Positions 1-5,072 are shown, numbered from the stretch's first letter. The stretch is 6,279 nucleotides of DNA from Lustribacter sp049512335 (GCA_049512335.1 JBEKXE010000216.1:1-6279), one strand, 5' to 3'. Notes: generated by a model not told the origin, from the sequence alone. Program-made: numbers and translations.

Positions 1-17
1 CCGGCTGACTCTGATTT

Positions 18-251
18 TTGGACAATGTGCGGGTGCCCGAAGCCCCCGCCGACCCCGAGCTGCGCCGACTCGCGAGGGCCGTGGTCAAACAACGCAAGGC
101 GGCGGGGTTGACCCAGGAGCGACTGGCCGAACTTGCCGGTATCAGCGGCCGGCATGTTCAGGCGCTCGAGGCGGCTCGGCTCAATCCGAGCTACAAGGTG
201 CTGCTCGCGTTGGCGAGGGCGATGGGCGTACCGCTTTCCGACCTGGTCTGA
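18..251 (+). CDS. XRE-family helix-turn-helix DNA-binding protein
   Basis: Small cytoplasmic DNA-binding protein of about 72 to 77 residues, almost entirely one Cro/C1-type (XRE) helix-turn-helix domain. The helix-turn-helix is visible around residues 31-52 (LTQERLAELAGIS followed by RHVQALE), then the usual closing helices with NPS and LLALARAMGV. The family normally represses its own or a neighbouring promoter. The start is uncertain: an in-frame TGA lies at 12-14, no ATG is available, and candidates are TTG at 18, GTG at 27 and GTG at 33. A GGA at 20-22 would suit the GTG at 33 best. It ends 45 nt before the next plus-strand gene, so the two probably share a transcript and this may be the regulator of that cassette. 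The family call is firm; target and role are inferred. Confidence 0.8.
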   Translation: MDNVRVPEAPADPELRRLARAVVKQRKAAGLTQERLAELAGISGRHVQALEAARLNPSYKVLLALARAMGVPLSDLV

Positions 252-296
252 CCGCGTTCCCAAGAGCGCGATCGTGCTCTGGCGAACATCTTCCGG

Positions 297-1139
297 ATGA
301 CGACCCGCGACGCGCGGAAGATCTACACGGTTCGGATTCGACCGGTCTGCCAAGCCCCGCTGGCGGACCGGTTTGACGTGGACCTGTTCGGCATCGCGAC
401 CGAAGTGCACCAGCACATGGTCGAGACGCTCGGCATCGTCCATACGTTGCGCACGGAAACGGTGCAGTCATCCGCGACAAAGCGCATGCACTTGTACTTC
501 GGGCAACTGCTCAACGAATCAGTCGGCGCGACGATCATGCTGGCCGGTCACGATATGCAAAGGCCGTTGTTTTCGATGTTGCGGTCGTCCTACGAGTACG
601 TCGCGCGAGCCCTCTATTTCACGGAAAATGCCGATAAGGCGACCGCGCATCTCATCGACCTCTGGCCGAAAGAGAAACGGCTTTTCGATGGGCTCGACGC
701 GAAGGACAGCATCAAGCGGGACATTGAGGAGAGCGCTGCACGCGTCATGGACGCGCATCCCGACTGGACGCGGCCGACCGATGTCGGACTCAAGGACATG
801 CTCATCGCACTGTACGGGCCAGACCGGGGCGCGATCCTCTACAAGCAGTATCACGTGTTTTATAGCGGCATCGTGCATGGCTACTTCGATGCGGTTCCCA
901 ACGTCATCGCCTACCAGGACGGCGGTACGGTCGTGAAACCCGGCCCAGACGTGGCCAACGCGGTCGTCTGTTTGGCCGCTCGCATCGCGTTCACGATGAC
1001 ATGCCTGATGAGACGCGAGTTCGGGGTATCGGCCGGCAATACGGCCGCGCTCTATCACCGTTTTTGTGAGGTGCGTAAACGGCTCACTCGTCTGCGGAAT
1101 CCGTTCCCGATGACGCGGAAGATGCTCGCCGCCCGTTAG
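297..1139 (+). CDS. Hypothetical protein resembling DUF5677 / HEPN-like family
   Basis: A 280-residue soluble, mostly helical protein with no signal peptide or membrane segment. I do not recognise a precise function. Two features recall DUF5677-type proteins: an R-x-x-Y-E helix near residues 96-100 followed by an aromatic stretch (YVARALYF), and a Y-x-x-F-Y-S-x-x-x-H-G motif at about 185-195 with H194. These families are often grouped with HEPN-like helical proteins found near toxin or defence genes, but the canonical HEPN R-x4-6-H motif is not evident here. The ATG at 297 is the only good start; no clear Shine-Dalgarno precedes it (CATCTTCCGG). It lies 45 nt after the XRE gene, so regulator plus effector is a reasonable inference. 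Its TAG stop overlaps the stop of the opposing gene. The coding call is strong, the family call moderate. Confidence 0.7.
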   Translation: MTTRDARKIYTVRIRPVCQAPLADRFDVDLFGIATEVHQHMVETLGIVHTLRTETVQSSATKRMHLYFGQLLNESVGATIMLAGHDMQRPLFSMLRSSYEYVARALYFTENADKATAHLIDLWPKEKRLFDGLDAKDSIKRDIEESAARVMDAHPDWTRPTDVGLKDMLIALYGPDRGAILYKQYHVFYSGIVHGYFDAVPNVIAYQDGGTVVKPGPDVANAVVCLAARIAFTMTCLMRREFGVSAGNTAALYHRFCEVRKRLTRLRNPFPMTRKMLAAR

Positions 1140-1972
1140 GGCGATTCTGGCTTGGCAACGAGCGCGTCCAGGTAGGCTTGCATCACTTCGTTACTGTTCG
1201 GACCGAGCAGAGAGTAGGAGTTCAACGCGACTCGAAGTGTTTGCGCCGTCCGCGAATCTGGGTCGCTAATGATTTTGACCCACTCTTCGACTTCGACGGG
1301 ACCCATTGGCCGCGGCCCGCTCAATAACCAAAAGAGCCATTGCGAGATAAAGTCGATGGTGACAAACAACCGCTCGTTGCTGCTGGCGTTCGATTTCGCG
1401 ACCGCGTATGCGTAGCGAATCGGCTCATACTCTTCTTCCAGGGGATTCTTCATGCGCATGCGCGCAGCACTTCGTTGCGCATCGACCATCGCCGGCTCGC
1501 CCGGTTTTCTTAATGTCTTAGTCTTTAAGGTTCCGAACCATCGGAGCGCGCCTAGGTGAAGCGTCAAACGTAAGGAATCGGGCAGGCTCCATGCCCGCAA
1601 GCCGACCGCACGGTCGTTGATTTTACTCGCTACGACATCGTAGTCGTACCTTCTCAATTTGGTTGCATCATCGCCTTCCGCACTTTCGGCGCGTTCGCGA
1701 ATCCAACGTGGGCTTACGCGTTCATCGTCCTCGAACTCTAAGTGTTCGAGGAACACGTCGAACGGAGAAGCATAACGTGTCGCCTCCATCGTGCGCAGCA
1801 TGACCATCAAGCGGTCGAGATGCTCCACCAGCTCGCGCTTTGGGCAACTCGCGAGCACGCCGACGAAATCACCGAAATGTCCGAACCAGTAAAGTGCGAG
1901 TAGTCCCGATGTACCATTCAAAAGGCGCTGTAGTCCGCGTCTTGATAGTACAATGCTTCGCCGATACACCAA
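1136..1972 (-). CDS. Hypothetical protein, 278 residues, start uncertain
   Basis: I do not recognise this protein. It is probably cytoplasmic and largely helical: an N-terminal hydrophobic/aromatic helix (SGLLALYWFGHFGDF), a Cys-Pro-Lys turn, an acidic middle section (EFEDDERVSP), a basic stretch around KTKTLRKPG, and a C-terminal aromatic helix (SQWLFWLLSG). The hydrophobic stretches are short and interrupted, so membrane location is not supported. Base composition is visibly less GC-rich than rpsF, ssb or the gene at 5601, which suggests acquisition. Only CTG, TTG (1972) or GTG (1969) starts are available after an in-frame stop, and none has a Shine-Dalgarno. The first 17 or so codons have poor third-position GC, so the real N terminus may lie in another frame. 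The TAA stop (1138-1136) overlaps the TAG of the convergent upstream gene. Confidence 0.6.
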   Translation of the reverse strand: MVYRRSIVLSRRGLQRLLNGTSGLLALYWFGHFGDFVGVLASCPKRELVEHLDRLMVMLRTMEATRYASPFDVFLEHLEFEDDERVSPRWIRERAESAEGDDATKLRRYDYDVVASKINDRAVGLRAWSLPDSLRLTLHLGALRWFGTLKTKTLRKPGEPAMVDAQRSAARMRMKNPLEEEYEPIRYAYAVAKSNASSNERLFVTIDFISQWLFWLLSGPRPMGPVEVEEWVKIISDPDSRTAQTLRVALNSYSLLGPNSNEVMQAYLDALVAKPESP

Positions 1973-2238
1973 CAGTTGCGGGCATCAGGCGGCCGGGATG
2001 GCGTACCCCGTGGGTCGAGCCAACGACCTACCCGCTGGTATTCGAGGTTTCGGCCGGGTTCATAGCGGCCGATGCGAGTAATGAGGTCAACTCTTGAGAG
2101 CCTCCGGGGCACCAATGCGCATAGGAGGTCCTGACCCGGATACGGCCGGGGCTCTGCGGGCTTTCTTTTTCGCCTTTCCTTCGGCGGTCGCAGTTCGTCG
2201 CTGATCTCGACGAGTTCCGTACGACAGCCGCGGCGCAC
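1918..2238 (-). pseudogene. Possible frameshifted N-terminal part of the 1136-1972 gene
   Basis: An open frame of 106 codons from GTG at 2238, overlapping the start of the 278-residue gene by 55 nt. The N-terminal part is basic and proline-rich (LRPPKERRKRKPAEP). It is followed by a more protein-like section containing VDLITRIGRYEPGRNLEYQR and ending in IGEALYYQDADYSAF. Near its end its codons have better third-position GC than the competing frame of the 278-residue gene. Adding one T to the TTTT tract at the stop (minus-strand GCC TTT TGA) would join it directly to LNGTSGLLALYWFG of the downstream gene, giving one protein of roughly 365 residues. It could instead be a spurious frame; nearby minus-strand frames of similar length exist. 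No homology is recognised. Confidence 0.3.
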
Positions 2239-2259
2239 TTCTTGCTGTCCGCGCTGGGC

Positions 2260-2284
2260 ACAGCCAATTTATTAAATTGGCTGT
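2260..2284. promoter_or_regulatory. Perfect 11-bp palindrome, candidate operator
   Basis: ACAGCCAATTT and AAATTGGCTGT form a perfect inverted repeat separated by ATT. The AT-rich centre stands out in GC-rich surroundings. It lies about 20 bp upstream of the GTG at 2238 (minus) and about 85 bp upstream of the possible promoter of the transposase operon (plus). No T tract follows on either strand, so a terminator is unlikely. A dimeric regulator's binding site is the simplest reading, and XRE proteins bind sites of this size, but the owner is unknown. Confidence 0.45.
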
Positions 2285-2347
2285 AGCTCGACGGTCGTAT
2301 GCTGAAATCGGAAACCTTGCCGGCACAAAAACGGCAGCCCGACAAGC

Positions 2348-2376
2348 TTCCGGGCCAACGCGAAAGCTGGTAAGAT
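2348..2376 (+). promoter_or_regulatory. Possible extended -10 promoter of the transposase operon
   Basis: TGGTAAGAT at 2368-2376 matches the extended -10 pattern TGnTAnnnT, with TAAGAT at 2371-2376. The TTCCGG at 2348-2353, 17 bp upstream, is only a poor -35 match, as is common for extended -10 promoters. A start near 2383 would give a leader of about 150 nt before the ATG at 2533, which coincides with the structured region described next. This is a pattern match only. Confidence 0.3.
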
Positions 2377-2383
2377 CCTCGAC

Positions 2384-2532
2384 CGTGCCGATTGCACGAC
2401 CAAATAAAAACCCGCGGCCGTCAGTTTGAAGCGTCGGACGCGGGTGGGACTGAACCCGACCCCAGCAAAGCAGATCCCCGCGAGGGCGTCAAGCTGCTGG
2501 GGCGGGTTCGGTCCCGGAAAGGGACTGAAACC
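2384..2532 (+). promoter_or_regulatory. Structured leader RNA with mutually exclusive hairpins over the RBS
   Basis: Pairings read directly from the sequence: CGTGC/GCACG (2384-2388 with 2394-2398); ACCCGCG/CGCGGGT (2410-2416 with 2439-2445); and, immediately next to it, a long stem of 2446-2457 with 2504-2515 (12 pairs including one G-U). That stem continues through G2458-C2503, a bulged A2459 and CCCCAGC/GCTGGGG (2460-2466 with 2496-2502). Its loop contains CCC-GCGA-GGG (2477-2486), a GNRA tetraloop hairpin. The 3' arm 2504-2515 can instead pair with 2521-2532 (11 of 12 pairs, loop GGAAA), which covers the GGAAAGGG ribosome binding site just before the ATG. The two states exclude each other, as in attenuators and riboswitches. 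The pairing is seen; a regulatory role is inferred. The inverted repeats might also act as DNA, for example as transposon subterminal sites. Confidence 0.55.
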
Positions 2533-2805
2533 ATGACAACCCATCATCACCTCGGCGGCAACTTGCGCTTCTCAGCGCTATCCGCCATGCGTGACCTCCT
2601 GACGCTCGACCAGGATGACGCGGCCCGCCGCCTTCAAATCCCGGTCGGCCATCTCGTGTACGTTGAAAAACACACGATGCGGCTTCAGCCGAAAGACCTG
2701 CGCCTGATCGCGTGCCGTCTCATCCGCCCGGGCATGAGCGCAGCGCACATCCTCGAGTACCTCGAGGCTATCCAGGCCGGTCGCCTGGACGGCGGGGAGG
2801 TTTAA
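2533..2805 (+). CDS. Small helix-turn-helix-like protein, first gene of the transposase operon
   Basis: A 90-residue protein with a probable DNA-binding fold: residues 24-46 (TLDQDDAARRLQ, IPVGHLVYVEKH) read as the first helices and recognition helix of an XRE-like helix-turn-helix. A short helix (AAHILEYLEAIQAG) follows near the C terminus. The ATG at 2533 is chosen because GGAAAGGG ends 9 nt upstream; the frame remains open back to a TTG at 2392, but that part runs through the structured leader and looks non-coding. The TAA stop overlaps the next ATG (TAATG at 2803-2807), so the transposase is very probably translated by coupling. Likely roles are a transposition accessory protein, end-binding protein or repressor of the operon; the sequence does not distinguish these. 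No homologue is recognised by name. Confidence 0.7.
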   Translation: MTTHHHLGGNLRFSALSAMRDLLTLDQDDAARRLQIPVGHLVYVEKHTMRLQPKDLRLIACRLIRPGMSAAHILEYLEAIQAGRLDGGEV

Positions 2806-4313
2806 TGCCCCGACAACAGCGCCGTGCGGCCGGACGGGCCGCCGAAAAGCAAGCGCAGCGGAAGAAAGGGTCGGCCCCGTCGGGGCCGGCCCTCTTTCCG
2901 GTTACCATCAGAGCCGAAGACCTTACTGACCGACAACAGCGCGGCGTACTGCTTGCTGAGAAGGCTCAGCGCTCAAACGGACTCGTCATCATCATCAAGG
3001 ATGACGAGACGCTCTGGATGGGCCGCGCAAACCGCGCGTGGGTCGTCCGGCGAGCCGTTCGCAATCGCCGTGGAACGGTGGGCGTGGAATACACGTGCCA
3101 GTGCGGCGATTACGCGAAAAACTCGCGCCTCGATTGCCTGCACATCATCGCAGAGCGCATCCGTCGTGGCGAGCTGGTTGTCGAAGGTAAAATCGCAAAG
3201 AAGCGGGCCGAGTCGGCGGACGCGGTACGCCGCCCAGCCCGCCAGCGCGTGACGGCTACCGGCCGGACGATGCGTTCGGCTCAGCGTGACGCGCGGGTCG
3301 CGCTGCCGGCCCGCATTCCCGAACTTCTCCAGGACCTCAAACGCATCGTCGATCGTGAGATGCCACCGACCGACCCGCGCGACACGCACATCAACTCGCG
3401 CGCGGCCGCGCTCGTCTGGAAAATCGCATCGGGCAAAAGCGCCGACGAAATGATTGCCGTCTATGGCGGTCTCATCGAAGCCGGCGTGCTGCGCCTGAAG
3501 AGCGTGCCGCACCAGAACACGCTCAGCCGCTGGATGTGCGACCCGCGGCTAACGCCCGTCTTGGAAAAGGTGCTCGCGGTGACCGCGCGCGTCTTTCGAG
3601 CGATGGAGGTCGCCGCCATGGTGGATTCCAGCAAAATGTCGCAGATGCGCTCGGCGCATAGCCGCTGGGTCGAGTACGGCGACGACGAGCGCACGGCGGC
3701 CGATTGGATGAAAATGCACGCGATGGTCGGTGTCGAGACCATGGTTTGCATGGCGGTCATCTTTTCCGGCAGCGCCGGCGAGGGAACGCACGACGTGAAC
3801 TTCCTTCTGCCGCTGCTCGAGAAAGTGCGCGGCCTGTTCACCCTGCGCTACCTGCTTGCCGACAAGGCCTACTTGTCAGAAGAGACCGTCGGCCGCCTCT
3901 GGGAGACCGGTATTCAGGCCGTCATCCCGGTCAAACGCCGCTGGGATGGCGTGAACATGAAGCGCTTCTACGAAGCCTACCAGCACCTCGTCCGGTGGTA
4001 CGACGACCGCCAGGCCGAGTTCCACGAGGTCTACCGCTTGCGCGTCAAGATCGAGAGTTTCTTCTCGTCAGTCAAACGTGTCACGTCCGGCTTCTGCTGG
4101 AGCCGTGGCCGCAAGCGGATACGCAAGAACGGCGCGATCATCGACAACGCGGTAGACCCGTGCACCGCGTGGAAAAACGAGACCCTCTGTAAGGTCATCT
4201 ACGTCAACCTGCGCCGCATCGTCGAGTACGAAATCGCCACGGGCTACGCGATGAACTTCCTGGCCGACACGTTCTTTCCGGCGATTCCGGACAGCGAGAA
4301 GTTGGTCGCATAA
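2805..4313 (+). CDS. DDE transposase with N-terminal SWIM zinc finger
   Basis: A 502-residue transposase; DDE enzymes of this kind cut and join DNA strands at element ends using metal bound by three acidic residues. Domains in order: a basic N terminus; a beta-rich region with a SWIM finger C98-x-C100-x10-C111-x-H113; a basic linker; a helical region about 180-265; then the RNase H-like catalytic core. D274 lies in MVDSSKM, D353 in LLADKAY and E417 in KIESFFSSVKR. Y410, R413, E417 and K424 match the Y-x2-R-x3-E-x6-K signature of IS4-type enzymes exactly. The ATG at 2805 overlaps the preceding stop; an open frame extends 31 codons further up but lies inside the upstream gene. All catalytic residues are present, so the gene looks intact. 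SWIM fingers bind DNA or protein and are better known in eukaryotic Mutator-like transposases, usually after the catalytic core rather than before it. Confidence 0.9.
   Translation: MPRQQRRAAGRAAEKQAQRKKGSAPSGPALFPVTIRAEDLTDRQQRGVLLAEKAQRSNGLVIIIKDDETLWMGRANRAWVVRRAVRNRRGTVGVEYTCQCGDYAKNSRLDCLHIIAERIRRGELVVEGKIAKKRAESADAVRRPARQRVTATGRTMRSAQRDARVALPARIPELLQDLKRIVDREMPPTDPRDTHINSRAAALVWKIASGKSADEMIAVYGGLIEAGVLRLKSVPHQNTLSRWMCDPRLTPVLEKVLAVTARVFRAMEVAAMVDSSKMSQMRSAHSRWVEYGDDERTAADWMKMHAMVGVETMVCMAVIFSGSAGEGTHDVNFLLPLLEKVRGLFTLRYLLADKAYLSEETVGRLWETGIQAVIPVKRRWDGVNMKRFYEAYQHLVRWYDDRQAEFHEVYRLRVKIESFFSSVKRVTSGFCWSRGRKRIRKNGAIIDNAVDPCTAWKNETLCKVIYVNLRRIVEYEIATGYAMNFLADTFFPAIPDSEKLVA
2867..2893 (+). 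repeat. GC-rich inverted repeat inside the transposase gene
   Basis: AGGGTCGGCCCC (2867-2878) pairs with GGGGCCGGCCCT (2882-2893) over 12 positions with one T-G wobble and a three-base loop. It falls 60 to 90 nt into the transposase gene and is followed by CTCTTTCC. It is stable enough to slow transcription or translation. In a GC-rich gene encoding a Gly/Ser/Ala/Pro linker it may be incidental. Confidence 0.45.
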
Positions 4314-4330
4314 TCGATGCGTTCCATCGA

Positions 4331-4366
4331 GCAGAGGGCCCGACAAGGATCGGGCCCTCTGCTTTT
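4331..4366 (+). terminator. Intrinsic terminator of the transposase operon
   Basis: GCAGAGGGCCCG (4331-4342) and CGGGCCCTCTGC (4351-4362) form a perfect 12-bp stem with an 8-nt loop, followed directly by TTTT (4363-4366). It begins 18 nt after the transposase stop codon, exactly where a rho-independent terminator is expected. Confidence 0.88.
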
Positions 4367-4375
4367 CCGGTCGGT

Positions 4376-4421
4376 CGAGATGGTGAAATTTGCCAGCGCG
4401 TACATCCGAGATGGTGAAATG
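4376..4421 (+). repeat. Left pair of CGAGATGGTGAAAT direct repeats
   Basis: Two identical 14-bp copies of CGAGATGGTGAAAT start at 4376 and 4407, 31 bp apart. The outer copy continues as TTGCC, the inner as G. Both have partners in inverted orientation at 4534-4566. The arrangement resembles multiple transposase-binding repeats at an insertion sequence end, as in the IS21 family, though no transposase of that family is present in the window. Confidence 0.75.
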
Positions 4422-4470
4422 GACGCTTTGCCGCTACATTCCGACCTGAATCTACCTGCCGGATGCAAAG

Positions 4471-4498
4471 AAAAAGCCCAGCGTTTGCTGGGCTTTTT
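4471..4498. terminator. Bidirectional terminator between transposase and ssb
   Basis: AAAAAGCCCAGC (4471-4482) and GCTGGGCTTTTT (4487-4498) are perfectly complementary around GTTT. On the plus strand the stem ends in TTTTT; on the minus strand it ends in TTTTTCTTT. It lies about 100 nt beyond the ssb stop codon on the minus strand and is the best candidate terminator of the rpsF-ssb transcript. It also blocks any plus-strand readthrough that escapes the transposase terminator. Confidence 0.8.
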
Positions 4499-4533
4499 GC
4501 TGTTCTTGACCTGTCCGCAAGACTGCTCGCGAA

Positions 4534-4566
4534 CATTTCACCATTTCGGCGAATTTCACCATTTCG
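4534..4566 (-). repeat. Right pair of inverted ATGGTGAAAT repeats
   Basis: ATTTCACCATTTCG occurs at 4535-4548 and 4553-4566, 18 bp apart. Read on the minus strand each is CGAAATGGTGAAAT, differing by one base from the left pair. A flanking shorter inverted repeat, CGAATTTC (4550-4557) with GAAATTCG (4571-4578), overlaps the outer copy. The repeats start 33 nt past the ssb stop codon. Confidence 0.75.
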
Positions 4567-4598
4567 GGCCGAAATTCGTTCTCAACCGTGAGACAGCC

Positions 4599-5072
4599 CT
4601 AGAACGGGATTTCGTCTTCCAGCGCTGCGTCTTCGTCGAAGGTAGACGTTGATGCGCCGGCGCGTGCGGGTGCGGGTGCGGGTGAGCGTTCGTACGACTC
4701 GCCGGTGTCGCCGTTCATGCTACGAGGACCGCCGCCGCCGGCGCGATCGAGCATCTGCATGACGTTGCAGACGACTTCGGTCGCTTTGCGCTTGTTGCCG
4801 TCCTTATCTTCATAGGAACGAATCGAGAGACGACCCTCGACCAGGCACGACATGCCCTTCTTCAGATACGTGTTGCACGTCTCCGCGAGCTTGTCCCAAG
4901 CGACGATGTCGATGAAGTCCGTCTCTTCAGCCTGCTTCGAACGGCGATTGACCGCGAGCGTGAATTTCGTGACGGCTGCACCCGAGCCGACGTAGCGGAT
5001 CTCGGGATCGCGGGTGAGATTCCCCACGAGGATAATTTTGTTATATGAACCTGCGATGACACATAACCTCAC
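4599..5072 (-). CDS. ssb: Single-stranded DNA-binding protein
   Basis: SSB of 157 residues, which coats single-stranded DNA during replication, repair and recombination and recruits partner proteins. The OB-fold domain fills roughly residues 8-112: YNKIILVGNLTRDPEIRY, then FTLAVNR, DFIDIVAWDKLAE, YLKKGMSCLVEGRLSIRSY and VVCNVMQMLDR are classic blocks. A flexible Gly/Pro/Ala linker follows, including a PAPAPA stretch, and the acidic C-terminal tip ALEDEIPF is the conserved partner-binding tail. The only usable in-frame start is GTG at 5072, preceded by GGTAGG about 13 nt upstream, which adds some seven residues before the usual SYNK beginning; an ATG nearby is out of frame. It lies 91 nt downstream of rpsF, so it is probably cotranscribed. 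rpsR, the common next gene, is absent here. Confidence 0.96.
   Translation of the reverse strand: MRLCVIAGSYNKIILVGNLTRDPEIRYVGSGAAVTKFTLAVNRRSKQAEETDFIDIVAWDKLAETCNTYLKKGMSCLVEGRLSIRSYEDKDGNKRKATEVVCNVMQMLDRAGGGGPRSMNGDTGESYERSPAPAPARAGASTSTFDEDAALEDEIPF
4665..4682. repeat. Hexanucleotide tandem repeat in ssb linker
   Basis: TGCGGG is repeated three times in tandem. On the coding (minus) strand it encodes alternating Pro-Ala in the disordered SSB linker. A six-base unit keeps the frame when copy number changes, so linker length can vary between strains without damaging the OB fold or the C-terminal tip. Confidence 0.7.

Larger units (their letters stand above)
2371..4366 (+). mobile_element. 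IS-like transposition module (boundaries undetermined)
   Basis: A possible promoter, structured leader, helix-turn-helix gene, DDE transposase gene and terminator form one compact plus-strand unit. The coordinates given run from the promoter to the terminator and are not the element's ends. I found no convincing terminal inverted repeats or target duplications tightly bracketing the two genes. The nearest candidates are the nested repeats at 4376-4566 and a single weakly similar ATGCTGAAAT at 2299-2308. A transposase with intact catalytic residues argues that the element was recently functional. Confidence 0.5.
4376..4566. mobile_element. Possible MITE or IS-end remnant with nested inverted repeats
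   Basis: This 191-bp stretch is bounded by a 19-bp imperfect inverted repeat: CGAGATGGTGAAATTTGCC at 4376-4394, and CGAAATGGTGAAATTCGCC read on the minus strand at 4566-4548, 17 of 19 identical. An inner inverted pair lies inside it (4407-4421 and 4534-4548, 14 of 15 identical). It encodes no convincing protein and contains a bidirectional terminator. It could be a non-autonomous element, fused ends left by a deleted insertion sequence, or the right-hand end of the neighbouring transposase element. No target duplication was identified by eye. Confidence 0.4.

Noticed and set aside
252..296. AGAGC/GCTCT hairpin between the XRE gene and the next gene
   Set aside because: It has only five pairs with an 8-nt loop and no T tract, too weak to call an attenuator.
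519..1058. Long minus-strand open frame opposite the 280-residue gene
   Set aside because: It is a shadow of the plus-strand gene, with no recognisable domain and no start signal.
2260..2284. Palindrome as a rho-independent terminator
   Set aside because: The stem is AT-rich and neither side is followed by a T tract.
2434..2532. CRISPR-like repeat (hairpin GTCCC/GGGAC followed by TGAAAC)
   Set aside because: There are only two degenerate copies, no regular array and no cas genes. The pairing with the upstream arm and the position at the ribosome binding site fit a leader structure better.
2392..2532. 47-codon N-terminal extension of the small helix-turn-helix protein from TTG 2392
   Set aside because: It has no Shine-Dalgarno, the sequence is dominated by RNA-like inverted repeats, and a good ribosome binding site precedes the ATG at 2533.
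2272..2550. Minus-strand open frame across the transposase leader
   Set aside because: There is no protein-like pattern, and its sequence is explained by the structured leader and palindrome.
2712..2804. 31-codon N-terminal extension of the transposase
   Set aside because: It lies inside the upstream helix-turn-helix gene in another frame and has Pro/Arg/Gly-rich shadow composition; the ATG at 2805 overlapping the TAA is the natural start.
4317..4652. Plus-strand open frame downstream of the transposase
   Set aside because: It runs through two terminators, the inverted repeats and the antisense of the ssb 3' end; it is a chance frame.
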